Below, one piece after another: positions 33,201-43,399 of a stretch of 64,000 nt of DNA. Below the pieces are notes generated by a model, which saw only the letters and a list, made by a program, of their open reading frames with translations, ran no database searches and had not been told where the DNA came from. The DNA lies in assembly GCA_026225945.1 (NCBI GenBank), contig JAMJFZ010002893.1, positions 1 through 64,000 on the forward strand. Reading direction: 5' to 3'. The position numbers and the translations under genes are program-made. Origin of the DNA: Cricetomys ansorgei (lineage: Eukaryota > Chordata > Mammalia > Rodentia > Nesomyidae). Numbering within the stretch: the stretch's first letter is position 1; each line of letters begins with the position of its first letter.

Positions 33201-34545
33201 TTTAGTGGAGAAACGCATAGGAACTGTGTTTCAATGTGTTGGGCGTATTAGAAGAGTGTTTTTTGCAGATGCTTTGGCAATACGTATTTATGTTACTGCT
33301 GAGAGTCTTGTGTGTGAGAGAAGTTAGGATCACACTGATAGTGCATAGTATGAGAAGGACGAATTGATTATTATGATGAAAAACCCATTGATAGTTGTTT
33401 AGAATTGTGTTGTTTTTCAGACGTTCCTACAGTTAGAATTGCATTTGAAACACACATGTTACTTACATCTTAAAACCGTTGTTTTTGTTGTAGTTCTTCC
33501 TTTGAATGTTATGTGTTTCATTAGTTAGAAAATACATGTATTCTTGTTTTAGTGGAGAAACGCATAGGAACTGTTTTTCGATATGTTTGGCATATTAGAA
33601 TAGTGTTTCTTTGTAGTTACTTTGGCCATAGGTATTTAAGTTACTTCTGAGAGTCTTGTATGTGAGAGAAGTTGAAATCAGTCTGAGAGTTCTTAGTTTA
33701 AGAAGCAAGATTTGATCATTATGTTGAAATACCCATTGATAGTGTGTTGATATTTGTGTTGTTTTTCAGACCTTCCTACAGTTAGAATTTCATTTGGAAC
33801 ACACATGTTACTTACTTCTTAAAACCGTTGTTTTTGGTAGTTGCCTTTGAATGGTCTGTGTTTCCTTAGTTAGAAAAGACATGTACTCTTGTTTTAGTGG
33901 AGAAATGCATAGGAACTGTGTTTCAATGTCTTTTTCATATTAGAAGAGTTTTTCTTTGAAGATGCTTTGGCAATAGTTATTTAAGTTACTTCTGAGACTC
34001 TTGTGTGTGAGAGAAGTTAGAATCACACTGAGAGTCCATATTTTGAGAAGGGCAAATTAATTATTATGATGAAATACCCATTGGCAGTGTGTTTAGAATT
34101 GTGTTGTTTTTCAGACGTTCCTGCAGTTAGAATTGCATTTGAAAGACACATATTACTTACATCTTAAAACAGTTGTTTTTGGTAGTTGCCTTTGAATGTT
34201 CTGTGTTTCATTAGTTAGAAAAGACATGTATTCTTGTTTTAGTGGAGAAACGCATAGGAAGTGTGTTTCAATGTGTTTGGCATATTACAAGAGTGTTTCT
34301 TTGTAGATGCTTTGGCAATTGGTATTTTTAGTTTCTTCTGTGTATCTTGTGTGTGAGTGAAGTTAGAATCACACTGAGAGTGCATAGTTTGAGAAATGTG
34401 TATTGTTCATTTTGTTTAAATACCCATTGATAGTGTGTTTACATTTGTGTTGTTTTTCAGACGTTCCTACAGTTAGAATTTCATTTGGAACACACATGTT
34501 ACTTACTTCTTAAAACAGTTACTTACTTCGTAAAACAGTTGCAAA
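30214..34545. repeat. Decayed part of the satellite (monomers 17-29)
   Basis: From 30,214 onward monomers accumulate many private substitutions and small indels (for example at 30,240-30,480, 30,600-30,860 and 31,900-32,000). The array ends with a short internal duplication of 'gttacttacttc.taaaaca' (34,497-34,543) before the flanking element. A few interior monomers (~32,040-32,520) are closer to the homogeneous type, which points to occasional exchange. Confidence 0.85.
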
Positions 34546-34935
34546 TGCTCATGGCTGGGGCAGATGGGTTCATAGAATTCATTCAAGGACCTTTATGGAC
34601 ACGTGGTGAGCCTCTTCTCTTGCGCTGAGAACCTCCCTTTTTCTGACCATGCTTAAGTGCTCCCTACTCAGTGTGTCCTGATCCTCCTGCTTAGCCCCAT
34701 GGTCTTCTTTCTAAAATTCCATGAAAGCCTTCCTGTTCTTTCCGTGGTACTTTCTGCTTACAATATCTTGTGTCTGATTCTACTCTTTGCATTTTTCCAC
34801 AGGGCAAGATCAAGGAGCCCTCCACCATTATGGGTCTTTATCTTCTTTTTAACTTACATGTGGTGGTCTCTGCAGGGGTCACCAATGTGGTTGTTGAAAC
34901 TTCTTAAAAGGTAGCCACATAGAGCAGCTGTCATC
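34540..34935 (+). repeat. Flanking element, copy A (partial)
   Basis: It aligns by eye with 36,080-36,460. Shared landmarks include 'gaattcattcaaggacc', 'ctaaaattccatg', 'cttcctgttctttcc', 'tactctttgcat', 'tgcaggggtca' and 'ggtagccacata'. It directly follows the satellite. The 85-codon frame at 34,657-34,914 lies wholly inside it and has no family pattern. Confidence 0.8.
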
Positions 34936-35332
34936 TAGATGCTGACTACTGAATCCAGGTACCTGCAACGCCAAACAGGCACCATAAACTCTTGGAGGTT
35001 TTCTTACAGGAAATAATTCTCCAATTGGATTCCAGCACATCTGTCTTCTTATTCCATCATTGTGTGTAAAAAGGTCTGCCTTGCATGGGGACACAGCCTG
35101 TCACTGAAAGACTAGGGTGGCTGAGGCAAAATGGTGCTATGTTTGTGCAGGGAACAAGGAATTATACTTACTCACAAATTTTAAAACGAAAGAAGAGAAA
35201 TAAACAAAGAAAAGAAAAGAAGAAAAGTTACAGATCATATCTCTACAGTATTCACAAAGTCTTGGGTTTGATTCTGAATACACAACCACTTAAAAGAAAC
35301 CAAAGTTTTTATCAGGGCCTGTTCATGTAGGG

Positions 35333-35562
35333 CAGCAATTCTCATGCTGAGGGGCTCAAACGATTTGGGGCTTGAGGACTCTGTCCTCAGGTTCGAATAA
35401 GAACTGCTGCATATTAAAGATTTGCATTAAGTTTGATAGAAGTACCTTTGAAAAACAACAGCTACAAGTTAGCAACAGAATAATTTCATTGTTGGGGTTT
35501 TCACAACACAAACAACTGTCTTAGTGTGTGGCAATCTGAGCAAGGTAGAGAACCACTGTGTA
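35333..35562 (-). mobile_element. URR1-like hAT-Charlie DNA transposon, antisense
   Basis: It begins 'cagcaattctca' and ends 'gagaaccactg', imperfect terminal inverted repeats of the URR1/MER-Charlie type, about 225 bp apart, with an AT-rich interior ('taatttcattgttgggg') as in this non-autonomous family. The family assignment is from memory of its termini. Confidence 0.7.
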
Positions 35563-35761
35563 GACATAAGTCAAACCTGAGTGAATCATGCTCCATAGTA
35601 AACCATGATCAGATCTTAGTGATTGTGGATAGTTGGTACATTGTCGGTCCTGAATCAAATATTATAGGGTCACTTCGGACTTTTAAACAGCCACTTGGCC
35701 AATTTCTTTATGACCCCTTTTGCAATGAACAGATGTCAATGTTATTTCAACCCAACACTGA

Positions 35762-36486
35762 TCCCCACAGGATGTGGTGTTCATTTCTGACTTTGGCCTG
35801 TAAGTCTAGAAATACCACACATTGTTCACACCATGGAATACACTATTTCGTGCAAACCTACTGTGTTTCCCTGAGACACAGTCATGCGAATGGCTTCAAA
35901 AACATGTTCAGTCCCCTGTGAAGCGATGGTTATGCTTAGCAACCAGCTTGATACTGATGCAGTAACTATCAGTTGGGGTTCAATTACCACCATGTGGCTC
36001 CTGACTACCTCTGCTAAGGCAGGCAACTTCCATGGAGGTTCCTTCACACCTGTACTGTGAACTCTTCTGCCCCAGCAATTAGCAAACTGGGGTAGAAGGT
36101 TTCAGAGAATTCATTCAAGGACCCTTCTGGACACATGGTTAGTTTCTTCTCGCTGACCTGAAAACTTCCCTTCTTCAGACCCTGCTCATTTGCTCTCCCA
36201 ACAGGGGCTCCTGATCCTGCTGCTGAGCCCCTGGGTCCCTTTTCTAAAATTCCATGTACAACTTCCTGTTCTTTCCCTGATTCTTTCTGCACACAAGAAC
36301 TTGTGGCTGATTTTACTCTTTGCATCTTTGCTCTAGGCAAGTTCAGGGATCCCTCCTCCATATTGGTCAGTGTCAGCTTTTTAACTTTCTCCAGCTGCTT
36401 CTTGCAGGGGTCAGCAGATTGGATGTTGGAACCACTGGAACGGTAGCCACATATAGGAGCTAGCTTGTATATAACAACGCTGATCA
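35762..36486 (+). repeat. Flanking element, copy B (long copy of a ~725-bp direct repeat)
   Basis: It starts 'aggatgtggtgttcatttct'. The first ~310 bp recur at 36,487-36,797. The remainder (36,080-36,480) matches copy A. The minus strand holds a 147-codon frame (36,044-36,487) that lies wholly in this repeat. It is lysine/serine/glycine-rich with no domain and is not kept open in copy A, so I do not call it a gene. Confidence 0.85.
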
Positions 36487-36800
36487 CCTCAGGATGTGGT
36501 GTTCATTTCTGACTTTGTCCTGTAACTCTAGAAATGCCATGCATTGTTCCCACCATGGAATGCACTATTTCGGGAAAACAGACTATGTGTCCCTGAGACA
36601 AGTCATGCGAATGGCTTCAAAAACACCTCCAGTCCCCTGTGAAGCGAGGTTTTAGCTTCCAGACCAGCTTGATACCAATGCAGTAACTATCAATTGGGGC
36701 TCAAATGCCACCATGTGGCTCCTGACTACCTCTGTGGAGGCAGGCAACTTCCATGGAGGCTCCTTCACACCTGTACTCTGAACTTTTCTGCCCCAGCTAG
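36487..36800 (+). repeat. Flanking element, copy C (partial direct repeat)
   Basis: It repeats the first ~310 bp of copy B with scattered differences and the same orientation, and joins copy B without a gap, so B and C form a local tandem duplication. It ends near 'ttctgccccagct' and is followed by a short B1-like fragment. Confidence 0.85.
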
Positions 36801-36879
36801 GATTAAAGTCATACACCTCCACTGCCCAGCTTGTAATAATTATCTTAAATACAGTCTTTGCTGTGGAATTTGAAGCTAT

Positions 36880-37075
36880 TTTAAAAAGATTTTTTAAAAT
36901 TTATTTATGTATGAGTACTCTGTCTACATTTACTCATGCATGCCAGAAGAAGGCATCAGACTCCATTACAGATGTTTATGATCCACTATGTATGTGGTCA
37001 TTGGGAATTGAACTCAGGACCTCTGGAAGCTCAACCAGAGTGTTTAACCCCTGAGCAATCTCTCCAGCCCACAAT
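36880..37075 (-). mobile_element. B2 SINE, antisense
   Basis: Antisense B2 landmarks are present: 'tgccagaagaaggcatcag', 'attgggaattgaactcagg' and the reversed tRNA-like head 'ctgagcaatctctccagccc'. The 63-codon frame inside it is SINE-derived. Confidence 0.88.
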
Positions 37076-37169
37076 TTGATGCCTTTAAAGTAAACATCCC
37101 TATATAAATATGCTATGGTGTCATGTATTCCTGTTCCTGGGTAGCAATAGCATTAAATTAAAGGGAAAA

Positions 37170-37738
37170 TGGCCTTAGATTGTGTGCCAAGTTGCCATGG
37201 AGAATACTGGTGAATGTGATGGCTTTTTCTCAGTTTTCACATTGAATACATTTGAAGTAGGGTACACCGCTGAGAGACTATTGTTTAATTTGAAGTAGGA
37301 AGATTCACTTTTAATCTGGATCTTTGAGGTAGGAAGACCACTTTTAATTCAGATCTTGAGGTGGGAAGACACATCTTTAATCCAAATATTTAATCCAGAT
37401 CTAATCTGAGCCATACCTTCTGCTGGAAACCTATATAAGGACATTAAAGAAGAAAGCTTTTGCTCTTTGCCTGCTTGTCTTGCTATCATAGCAAGTGCAT
37501 TCCTTCACTGGCAATAGAGCCTACTTCTTCAGGATTCCTGCATATACTGAAGACCAGCTGAGACAACCAGCCTTGTGGACTGAACAACTACTGGATTCTT
37601 GAACTTTCCATTCACAGCCAACCATTGTAAGATTAGCAGGAACACAGAATGTAAGTCATTATAATAAATCCCCTTTCTATTTGTAGAAAAGAGATTCAGT
37701 CTATAAGTTCTGTTACTCTAGAGAAGCCTGACTATTAC
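37170..37738 (+). mobile_element. LTR-like rodent element (solo)
   Basis: The stretch has promoter and poly(A)-like signals in LTR order: TATATAAGG at ~37,431, then 'gctctttgcctgcttg', 'gagcctacttcttc', 'gaagaccagctgagac', 'tgaacaactactgg', and AATAAA at ~37,662, ending near 'gagaagcctgactatta'. This arrangement is that of a common rodent medium-reiterated LTR-like family. I cannot name the subfamily with certainty. Confidence 0.55.
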
Positions 37739-37739
37739 A

Positions 37740-38175
37740 ATAAGTTAATGCTTGTCTGCTCCAACCACCAACCATTTTGGGGGTTAAGAAAGACATATAT
37801 TTGAATGGTTTTCATTTTTTATTCATATGAATATTATTTCAACGTGTTTTCAATAAATTCTCTGATATATTTATCTCTATTTTACATAATCAAATATAGC
37901 TAACTATGAATTTTACAAAGACGTATATTGCACAGCACATATGTATGTGTACCTAGATTGTTCTTTGTATTAGTAGATACTAACTAAATTAACAGGAAAT
38001 GCTAAAAGCTGCATAAATTACTTTATTATTAGCAATGTAAGAAGTAAAATGCTTCATCCTGAACAATAAACTCGACTGTTATACTGGTGTTTCCTAAAGA
38101 ATTTACTGTCTGTTACTTGTCATAAAGATACAGAGTTCAGTAACCAAATGAAATTTTTCCCTGCTTCACTATGCA
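37740..38175. other. AT-rich intergenic sequence
   Basis: Nothing is recognised here. It is AT-rich spacer before an antisense L1. Confidence 0.5.
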
Positions 38176-38179
38176 TTTT

Positions 38180-38878
38180 CTCCCTTAAATTAGAACACTT
38201 GCTTCTGTCCCTACCTCCACAAGATCTATTCTATTTCCACTTCCCAGAGAGATGCATGTACCTCCCTCAGAGCCCTCCCCTTACATTAACTCTCTGGGTC
38301 TGTGGATAATAGTTTGATTATTATTTATTTAACAGCTAATATGCAGTTATTAGTGAGTACATACCATGTTTGCCTTTCTGGGACAGGATTACCTCAGAAT
38401 GATTTTTTCTAGTTCCATCCATTTGCCTACATATTTCATGATGTCATTTTTTTTAAACAGCTGAGTAACACCCCATTGTGTAAATGTACCACATTTTCTT
38501 TATCTAGTCTTCAATTGAAGGGCATCTATGGTGGTTTCCAGTTTCTGGCTATAATAGATAAAGCTTCAGTGAACAGAGTTGATCAAGTACATTTCTGGTA
38601 GGGTAGAGCGTCCTTCACGTATATGCCCAGGAGTCATATAACTTGGTCTTGAGGTAGATCAATTCCCAACTTTCTGAGGAACCACCATATTGATTTCCAC
38701 AGTGACTGTACAAGTTTGCACTCCCACCAGCAATGAAGGAGTATTCCCCTTACTCCACTCCTCATCAGCCTGAGCTGCCCTTTATGTTGTTGATCTTAGT
38801 CATTTTGACAGGTGTAAGATGGAATTTCAAAGTGGTTTTGATTTGCATTTCCCTGATGGCTAAGGATGTTGAACAATT
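38180..38878 (-). mobile_element. L1 ORF2 3'-part fragment, antisense
   Basis: The + strand carries the well-known antisense of L1 ORF2: 'ttccatccatttgcctaca', 'tgtaaatgtaccacattttc', 'tttgcactcccaccagcaat', 'acaggtgtaagatggaat' and 'tttgcatttccctgatggct'. It stops abruptly at 38,878, where a second L1 3' end begins. The coding sense (minus) frame is broken by stops and indels. Confidence 0.85.
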
Positions 38879-38884
38879 CAATTT

Positions 38885-39640
38885 TTCATATTATTTTTCT
38901 TTTATTGAAAATAAATTCTTTTCTCATAAAATATATCTTGATCATAATTTGCCCTTTCTCTACTCCTCCCAGTTTCTCCACACCTCCCTTCACCTCGGGA
39001 TCCACTTCTTTATGTCTCTCATTACAAAAGAACAGGCTTCTCAGAGATAACAACCAAATATAACAAAATAAAATTAAATTAAATGAAAAAAACTCTCCTG
39101 TTGGAGACCCAACAGGAGGAAAAGGGTCCCAAAGGCAGGCAGGCACAAGAGACAGAGACCCATCAGTCTCACAGTCAGGAGTCCCATAAAAACACTAAGC
39201 TAATTGCTATAATATATACACAGAGGAAAGGGTGTAGATTCAGGTAGGCCCTGTGCTTGCTGCTTTAGTCTCTGTGAGCTCATAGGCTCCTTGCTTTGTT
39301 GATTCAGAAGGCCTTGTTCTCCTGGTGTCCTCCATGCCCTCTGGCTCTTACAATCTTTCTGGATCCCCTTCTACGGGATTCTCTGAGCTCTAGAGGGCAG
39401 GGATTTGATGCAGACATCCAACTTAGACTCTCTCTATATTCATAATGCCTGGTTGTGGGATCCTACATGTGTTTCCATCTGCTGCTGAAGGAAGCTTCTT
39501 TGATAATGCCTCAGGAAGGCACTAGTCTGAAAGTGGAATGCAGCATTCAGAACTTCTAGAATAGAGGGCTTCAATTTTCCAACCTGTCTTCTCACATAGC
39601 ATGGCTTCTGGCACCCCTCACAGCTCCCTACAGCACCATC
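38885..39640 (-). mobile_element. L1 3' UTR and end of ORF2, antisense (second insertion)
   Basis: It starts with an antisense poly(A)/AATAAA end ('cttttattgaaaataaattc') and 'cataaaatatatcttgatc', the reverse of a rodent L1 tail. It then runs through pyrimidine-rich 3' UTR sequence to a 'gctgctgaaggaagcttct' block. It abuts the ORF2 piece at 38,878, so this is either a separate insertion or the cause of the truncation. Frames of 65-105 codons here are L1-derived. Confidence 0.7.
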
Positions 39641-40755
39641 AGAGGAGAATCACCTCTTTTTTAAGCTTTACATTTTCAGCCAGGAAAAATAATAGGTTTC
39701 TGAGGCATGACCACACAAGATTTATCCAGATCTTCTGATTTGGTTGAATCAGTCTAACTACAGTATAAATTGGTTTCATGATAAGTTCAATTCTTGATCC
39801 AGGTTCTTGATTGCTTTGTTCTTCCTACTCTTCCCTTTATGTGATGTGAGTACACCAACTTCAAAGTTGGTCAGTGAACTCAATTCTTACACAGGTTGCT
39901 CTTCATTTGTAAGTCTCCCAAAAAAGCCAGAGAGGTCGGAGGGCACTCATTAATGGCTCTCTTCATCCTTCTTGCTGCTCTGTCAATGCCCAAACTGGAA
40001 AGAGCTGCAGTACTTTCACAAGCACTCAGTGACAGAGGCAGTATTAGGTGTTCAAAGCAATTCACAATTACTTAAAGTGAGGTAAGCCTGGGATACAGGA
40101 GTCATTGCTATAAAAACAAATGAACAAATAAACAGCACAGGAGGAAAATAGAATGAAGTTCTTGATGATGGGCAAACATTAGAGAATAGAAACAAATAGA
40201 GATTAGAGTAGTAATGCATTAAAGAAAATGACATTTAAAAACTGATACCAATAACTGATTTTTTAGAAAGATAAATATAATTAAAAACACACTTTGCTAT
40301 ATTGATTTGCAAAAGAGTAGGCTATGCCCTGGTATACTGAATACCATTAATAAGATTGACCTTGCCTCCATGTACAGTGTTAGGTGTTGAGATCTATAAC
40401 ATGACACACACAGTTGCTACCAATGGCCTGTGTCTCACACTTCTTATCTGACTTAAATGTGTAAACCAGGATTGCACATATGAGCTTAGGAGAGTTCCAT
40501 AATTGGAAATTCAGTGTTCATTTGTCCAAGCTGATGTCTCCAAATTGTATACCCACCATCTGTCTTCACTCACATGGCAAGAATTAATACATGTTGGGAA
40601 ATGATAAAATTATTCACTCTGTGTCAATTGGGTCCTTCTTCATAATGGTGACCCCTGCAGCTGATTGCCTTAATCTTCATTTCGAGATAGTTATTGCCTA
40701 ACCTGATTCACCCTGCAGAGTAAATATTAGCCTATTCTTTCTGTTCAAGTCAGAA
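39640..40755. other. Intergenic, no gene recognised
   Basis: Frames of ~60 codons only. No SINE or L1 was recognised with confidence. Confidence 0.5.
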
Positions 40756-40757
40756 AG

Positions 40758-41725
40758 CAGGTATTTTTTCTTTTTTTAATTTATTTGTCTTCTTTTGTAT
40801 AATACGTATGAACACCCATTCTACCCTCCCTCTATTCCTCCCACCTCCCTCCATCTTCCCTCTCCAATTATTGTATGTCCTCCCCACCATCACCCACTCA
40901 TCTCCCCCCTCCCCCGCTTCCCCATAGAAGAGAGCAGTACTCCCAGGGTCACCACTCAAACAGGGCACAACAAATGGGATAAGGTCATGTACCAATGCCC
41001 ACATCGAGGGTGGACCAGGCAACCCAGCTTGAAGAAATGGATCCCCAGGGGAGACAAAAGCATGAAGGAACCCCAACATACACTTTAGCCTTCAGGCTTT
41101 CCCCAAGAGCTCCAACCCAGACAACCACATAACATAGCTAGGAGACACTTCAGGTTCCCTGTCTTCCGCTTCAGGAACTGGGGAGACCCAAAACCACTGG
41201 TCCATTGACTCTATGGGCCTTTTCTTCTGATGTTCCTGACCCTTTAGGCCCCAAAAAGTCTCCTCCTCCTTTCTGCAAGTTTTCCAAAGCTCTGCATGAT
41301 GTTTGGCTCTGGAGCTCTGCATTTGTTCCCATCAGCTGCTGGCAGAAGCCTCTCTGATGGAGACTGGACTAAGTACCAATCTATGAGTAGAACAGAATAT
41401 TATTAGAAATCATCTCCTGGTTATCCAGTCTCTAGTTCCTGTTAGACCCTGCAGAATCAGGCATGATTTTCTCCTTCAGCATTGGGTTATGCCCTTTTAT
41501 TGTCCCAGTGGGTTCTTTAGGGAGGATGGGTTATAGGTTGAAGGTTTTGTGGGTGGGATGGTGTCCCAGTCCCTCCACTAGGAGCCTTGACAATTACATG
41601 AGGTGGCCTATTCATATTCGCCATCCCCCATTGATAGAGGTCCTCACTAAGGTCTCTATTGTGGGCTCCAGTGAGTTTCCACTGCCCTTGGTCTCCAGAT
41701 CCATCCTTGTCTTATACTGTCATGT
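40758..41725 (-). mobile_element. L1 (Lx-like) 3' UTR, antisense
   Basis: It begins with a T-rich start and a C/T-rich tract of the antisense L1 3' UTR (40,760-40,920, 'cccccctcccccgcttccc'). It continues with 'gttcccatcagctgctggca', 'gcctctctgatggagact' and 'ttgtcccagtgggttcttt'. The 97- and 109-codon overlapping frames at 40,750-41,088 are low-complexity artefacts of the pyrimidine tract. Confidence 0.7.
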
Positions 41726-41767
41726 GATGGATTTAAATTATATCTTATTTTTTGTTTGCATTTTATT

Positions 41768-41828
41768 ATACATACACATATATATGTATATGTATGTGTG
41801 TGTGCATTGTGTGTGTGTGTGTGTGTAT
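41768..41828. repeat. (TA)n(TG)n microsatellite
   Basis: Imperfect TA then TG alternation, the longest pure TG run being about 8 units. It generates the IYICICMCVCIVCVCVCIY-like frame across it. Confidence 0.9.
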
Positions 41829-41934
41829 TTACCCTATAAGTCCTTTGTATATATTGTGGATTAGTGCTTTTATGAGATTTGATTGTATGAACAAATGGGT
41901 TTCTGTGACTATTTCTGCTTCTTGTGCTTTCTCA

Positions 41935-42172
41935 TGAGCTCTTTTCCTTCTGTTTGTTTTTTTTTGTCCTATTCCAATGTGTCTGTTTTTACTCTATCTT
42001 ATTTTGCTTATTTTGTTATTATCCCTTAGAAGCCTGTTTACTAATAAAAGATGACAGAAAGGGGATGGATCTTAATGGGAGGGGAGGTGGGAAGGAATTG
42101 AGAGGAGTAAAGATAGAAGAAACCAAAATCAAAATATATTATATGAAAAAATATATTTTCAATAAAAGGAAA
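41935..42172 (+). mobile_element. L1 3' end fragment
   Basis: It carries 'ttgtcctattccaatgtgtc', 'attatcccttagaagcctgt', 'agatgacagaaagggg', a purine-rich stretch, and the tail 'tattttcaataaaagg' with AATAAA. It is the same family as 2,690-2,935 but less decayed. Confidence 0.85.
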
Positions 42173-42174
42173 AA

Positions 42175-43230
42175 TAATGTACTATACAAAGAAGTTTAAG
42201 AAAGCATAAGCATGAGTTTTGTGTCATGAATAAATGTTATTAAATAAAACCATAGAAAGAAATATCTATAATGTCATAGGTGCTTAAATTTGCTCTATAA
42301 ATGATTAAATGAATGGATTTTGTATACAGGCCTCTAAATCACAGAAAACTGCGACATAGTTTGACTTGACTTCCTCACTTTAGAGTCTTGCACACTTCCA
42401 AAGAAGAAATATCCAGAAATCAGTGACTATTTTATTATTCTTAGGTTAATCTAATATATATCAATATGCCACTGTTGTGAGGGGAAATAAACTGGTAAAG
42501 ATAATTTCTGTGATGAGCTTGGTGTTCAGGTTTCACTGAATTCCAGTAAGTGACCTTTCCAACTAGTATAAATGAGAACGGAGACCAGTATTTTGACACA
42601 AAGTGTTTAAGCTTTTTTCCACAAGGGACCAAAAAATGGCTGAAAATGGCAGCCATTTTGTTTAAACTGGCAATGCTTCCAACTCTTGGCCCCTGACAAG
42701 GCCTTACTCCATCACTCACAGCCTTTCTGGACAAGGGTGCTAAGTCCTCTACAAAAACAAAAGGCTTTGCAGAGGAGTTGAAAGAAGGTGAATCAAGCAT
42801 TTTAAAAAGCTCATGTGGGAGAGTACAAATTTGTTTAACATCAAAAAAAGTGTAATAGGCATTGAGTTATATGCCTGTTGTCTGTAAGTTATCAAGCTTT
42901 TAAATGCTGAAGAGCAAGAACTTGATAAGAACTCTAAAAAGAATGCTAACTCTCAATGTTCCTCATAATTGTACAGTTTTGTAGGTTTTTTAAAATCTTA
43001 AAGCTAAAGGACTATTTTATAAACTCAGGATATGTATGCATATGTACAGAAACAGATTCTGATACATGTATATGATGTATATGTATATGTGCAAGCACAT
43101 ATATATTTGTGATTTAAAAATCTTGATTTGTCAGAATTCTACATGTTTGGCTTTCACCAGATGTATCTTCTGAGTTTATATAACTCACAGGTTATAAAAA
43201 TACAACCAATCTTTTGTAATTTGTAATTCA
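42175..43230. other. AT-rich intergenic sequence
   Basis: No gene was recognised. The 119-codon minus-strand frame at 42,441-42,800 has no family signature. A TA/TG tract lies at 43,057-43,110. Confidence 0.5.
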
Positions 43231-43234
43231 ATGT

Positions 43235-43288
43235 AAATTGTGCTGGGATTAAAGGCTTGTGCCATCATTACCCAGCAAAGTATGCCTT
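43235..43288 (-). mobile_element. B1 head fragment, antisense
   Basis: A short piece of B1 5' end in reverse: 'gctgggattaaaggcttgtg' followed by 'ccatcattacccagca'. Confidence 0.7.
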
Positions 43289-43336
43289 CTCATTTCTTTT
43301 TTATTTACAACAAATAAACTTAAAGGGCAAAAAAAA

Positions 43337-43394
43337 TTCTAGAAATTCTAGAAAATTCTAGAATTCTAGAAAAAAATTCTAGAAAATTCTAGAA
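43337..43394. promoter_or_regulatory. Cluster of six TTCTAGAA palindromes (heat-shock-element-like)
   Basis: TTCTAGAA occurs at 43,337, 43,346, 43,356, 43,364, 43,377 and 43,387. The pairs at 43,346/43,356 and 43,377/43,387 are separated by AA, giving the TTCnnGAAnnTTCnnGAA arrangement that trimeric heat-shock factor binds. It lies in an A-rich tract and could be a simple-repeat expansion. No promoter or gene was seen nearby. The pattern is directly visible; function is inference. Confidence 0.45.
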
Positions 43395-43399
43395 AAAAA

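Larger units (their letters stand above)
24697..34545. repeat. Satellite array, ~345-bp monomer, about 28.6 copies
   Basis: Monomers phased on 'acttctgag' start at 24,707, 25,054, 25,398, 25,741, 26,084, 26,430, 26,775, 27,121, 27,465, 27,809, 28,154, 28,494, 28,838, 29,183, 29,528, 29,871 and 30,214, and continue with the same spacing to about 34,334. Typical length is 343-347 bp. The monomer is AT-rich and contains 'gtttttcagacgttcctac', 'gaattgcaattgg' and 'gagaaacgcatagg'. I see no higher-order periodicity beyond the monomer. I see no CENP-B-box match. The small frames here, such as the 72-codon minus-strand pair, are repeat artefacts. The length equals that reported for Peromyscus PMSat; identity is untested. 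Confidence 0.97.

Noticed and set aside
24697..34545. CRISPR-like array
   Set aside because: The monomer is ~345 bp with no unique spacers, the genome is rodent, and it is a classical satellite.
24697..34545. CENP-B box in the satellite
   Set aside because: I looked for TTCG....A..CGGG in the monomer and found no match; the 'gagaaacgcatagg' segment does not fit.
36044..36487. 147-codon minus-strand frame as a gene
   Set aside because: It lies entirely inside the repeated flanking element, is not maintained in copy A, is low in hydrophobic content and has no domain.
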